Source of the DNA: Verrucomicrobiales bacterium
Lineage (GTDB): Bacteria; Verrucomicrobiota; Verrucomicrobiia; Verrucomicrobiales; DEV007
DNA length: 32,792 nt
Assembly: GCA_030730365.1 (NCBI GenBank)
Contig: JANQVJ010000007.1
Location: forward strand, 1-32,792
Direction of reading: 5' to 3'
In this document: in pieces, positions 31,612 to 32,792 of the stretch
Layout of the letters: each line of letters begins with the position of its first letter
Position numbering within the stretch: position 1 is the first letter of the stretch
Position numbers and translations under genes: made by a program
Notes under the pieces: generated by a model
Seen by the model: the letters and a program-made list of their open reading frames with translations, nothing else
The model's database searches: none
What the model was told of the DNA's origin: nothing

Positions 31612-32790
31612 TCACTGCCCGAGGTTCCGGAAAATCACGAGATTTTTCGTGCTGCGACCGGCGGCGACGATGTCAGGACGTCCGTCTCCGTCGATGTCGA
31701 CGATCTTGAGGTCCTCGGCTGCGACGAGATCGTTGGTGACCCAGGCTCCCTGTTCCCAGGAGCCGTCATCTTTTTGAAGAAAGAGCTTTAACCCCACGTG
31801 CCCTTCGGCATCGGGTTCGCGCCATCCTGCGACGATGTCCTCGCGGCCGTCACCGTTGAAGTCACCTACGCCGAGGGCGTGACCCTGATTTAAGGTGTCG
31901 GTGAGGAGGCTACGGGTCCATTTGCCCTCACTGCTTTCGCGGTAGACGGCGAGGTCGTTTCCATGAAAGGGCTCGATCGAGGCAATGAAGTCTTTGCCTT
32001 TCGCGATCTCGCCCACGCCCCTCGTCGGGGGGGTCGAATTTTCGGGCGAGATGAGCAGGGTCGATTCGCGTTCCCCGATCTTTTCGCGGACGATCCCTTC
32101 GGCTCCGCCGATGTAGAGGTAACCGTCGCGATGGTCGAGGTTGTGGGTGACGTGGAGCTTCGCCCCGAGCACTTCATGGGTCCAGGCGTTCCCGTCGCCC
32201 GCATCGGTCGGGTCGACACGGTAAGCTCTTGCGTTGACAAAATTTTCCCCTTCGCCATTTTTGTTTCCGATGCCGTGGAGGGGGAGGACGATGAGTTCGT
32301 GAGCTCCGTCGCCGGTCGGGACCCAGCGCATGCGGTGGGTCGTGGGGTCGTGATAGAGCGGGACGGGCTTCCAGGGGCCATTTGCATCCGCCGGCCGCTC
32401 GAGATAAAAGACCGCACCGGACTGGGCCTTGTCGGTCGTCTCGCCGGGATTCCACTGGGCCCCGACGACGACCTCCACTTTCCCGTCACCATCGAGATCG
32501 GCAGCGGTGAGACAAACGTTGTCGCGCAGAGTCAGGTTGCGGGCGAGAGCGGCCTTTTTCCAGTTCGGGCTGCGATACCATGAGATCTGGCGTTTGTCGG
32601 CGAGGAGGATGTCGGCAGCGCCGTCCCCGTCGACGTCCCCAATGGCAATACCGTAGCCGATCTCGACGGCGTCATCGATGACAAGCGGCTCGAATTTCGG
32701 CGGTTTCATCTGACTGATGCCGGTGGAAAAAGGCAGCAGGGAGAGGGAAAAAAGAAGGATCCGGGTGCGACTGAAGAGGGGTGGGTGCAT
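31612..32790 (-). CDS. exported FG-GAP/VCBS repeat protein
   Basis: 392 residues with an N-terminal signal peptide (MHPPLFSRTRILLFSLSLLP...GIS). It has four calcium-binding FG-GAP motifs: DVDGDGAADIL (52-62), DLDGDGKVEVVVG (98-110), DFNGDGREDIVAG (about 311) and DIDGDGRPDIVAAG (about 365). The spacing indicates a seven-bladed beta-propeller of the integrin-alpha type, where the middle blades have lost the motif. Such proteins are abundant secreted or surface proteins of unknown ligand in PVC bacteria. The start lies two bases from the window end. The upstream promoter is outside, and an earlier start cannot be excluded, but the signal peptide supports this one. Confidence 0.85.
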   Translation of the reverse strand: MHPPLFSRTRILLFSLSLLPFSTGISQMKPPKFEPLVIDDAVEIGYGIAIGDVDGDGAADILLADKRQISWYRSPNWKKAALARNLTLRDNVCLTAADLDGDGKVEVVVGAQWNPGETTDKAQSGAVFYLERPADANGPWKPVPLYHDPTTHRMRWVPTGDGAHELIVLPLHGIGNKNGEGENFVNARAYRVDPTDAGDGNAWTHEVLGAKLHVTHNLDHRDGYLYIGGAEGIVREKIGERESTLLISPENSTPPTRGVGEIAKGKDFIASIEPFHGNDLAVYRESSEGKWTRSLLTDTLNQGHALGVGDFNGDGREDIVAGWREPDAEGHVGLKLFLQKDDGSWEQGAWVTNDLVAAEDLKIVDIDGDGRPDIVAAGRSTKNLVIFRNLGQ

Positions 32791-32792
32791 GA

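Overview
The window reads as chromosomal DNA of a Verrucomicrobiota bacterium (PVC superphylum). The GC content is high. Secreted proteins of PVC-typical types are frequent (STN-like, SHD1-like, FG-GAP, Asp-box sialidase and PL10 lyase domains). There is an ExbB-ExbD-ExbD-TPR cluster and a DUF4129/DUF4350 membrane operon. Most start codons lack a clear Shine-Dalgarno sequence. The taxonomic placement is inference from gene content, not from a marker tree.

Layout. 1-134: 3' end of a REP-associated tyrosine transposase (RAYT)-like gene, probably decayed. 239-1595: pyrF and pyrE, overlapping, for the last steps of UMP synthesis. 1712-7989: a same-strand block with an ExbB/TolQ proton channel, two ExbD/TolR proteins, a 1050-residue exported TPR protein and an exported protein ending in EAKPEG repeats. 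This looks like a proton-motive-force-driven envelope machine without a TonB or TolA partner in view. 7990-8295: a gene-free stretch with an inverted pair of REP-like elements. 8296-9873 (minus): an unrecognised membrane-anchored protein. 10122-12572: ilvB and ilvN, separated by a 168-bp gap with long inverted repeats and followed by a clear terminator.

12573-13059: a palindrome-rich stretch ending in tRNA-Ser(UGA) on the minus strand. The 3' end of this tRNA plus its flank is duplicated as a perfect 37-bp direct repeat, and part of it is also present inverted. 13060-14337 (minus): a short-chain dehydrogenase and a TPR/STN-like exported protein. 14691-17100: two exported proteins (SH3-like and SHD1-like). 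17177-18607: a PL10-type pectate lyase, convergent with and overlapping a Tat-exported sialidase-like protein (18597-19739, minus). 19860-21248: class II fumarase. 21424-23860: a small membrane-anchored protein and a large exported helical protein. 24211-25335: an L,D-transpeptidase lipoprotein.

25512-30878: a tightly packed operon of pdxJ, a six-TM membrane protein, a B-box-like zinc/TM protein, a DUF4129 protein and a DUF4350 protein. plsC follows at 30960-31601. 31612-32790 (minus): an FG-GAP repeat protein.

The core metabolic genes (pyrimidine, branched-chain amino acid, fumarase, PLP, phospholipid) are ordinary. The parts most worth a second look are the REP/RAYT traces, the duplicated tRNA-Ser end, the ExbB/D-TPR cluster and the DUF4129/DUF4350 operon, which lacks its usual MoxR and DUF58 partners here.
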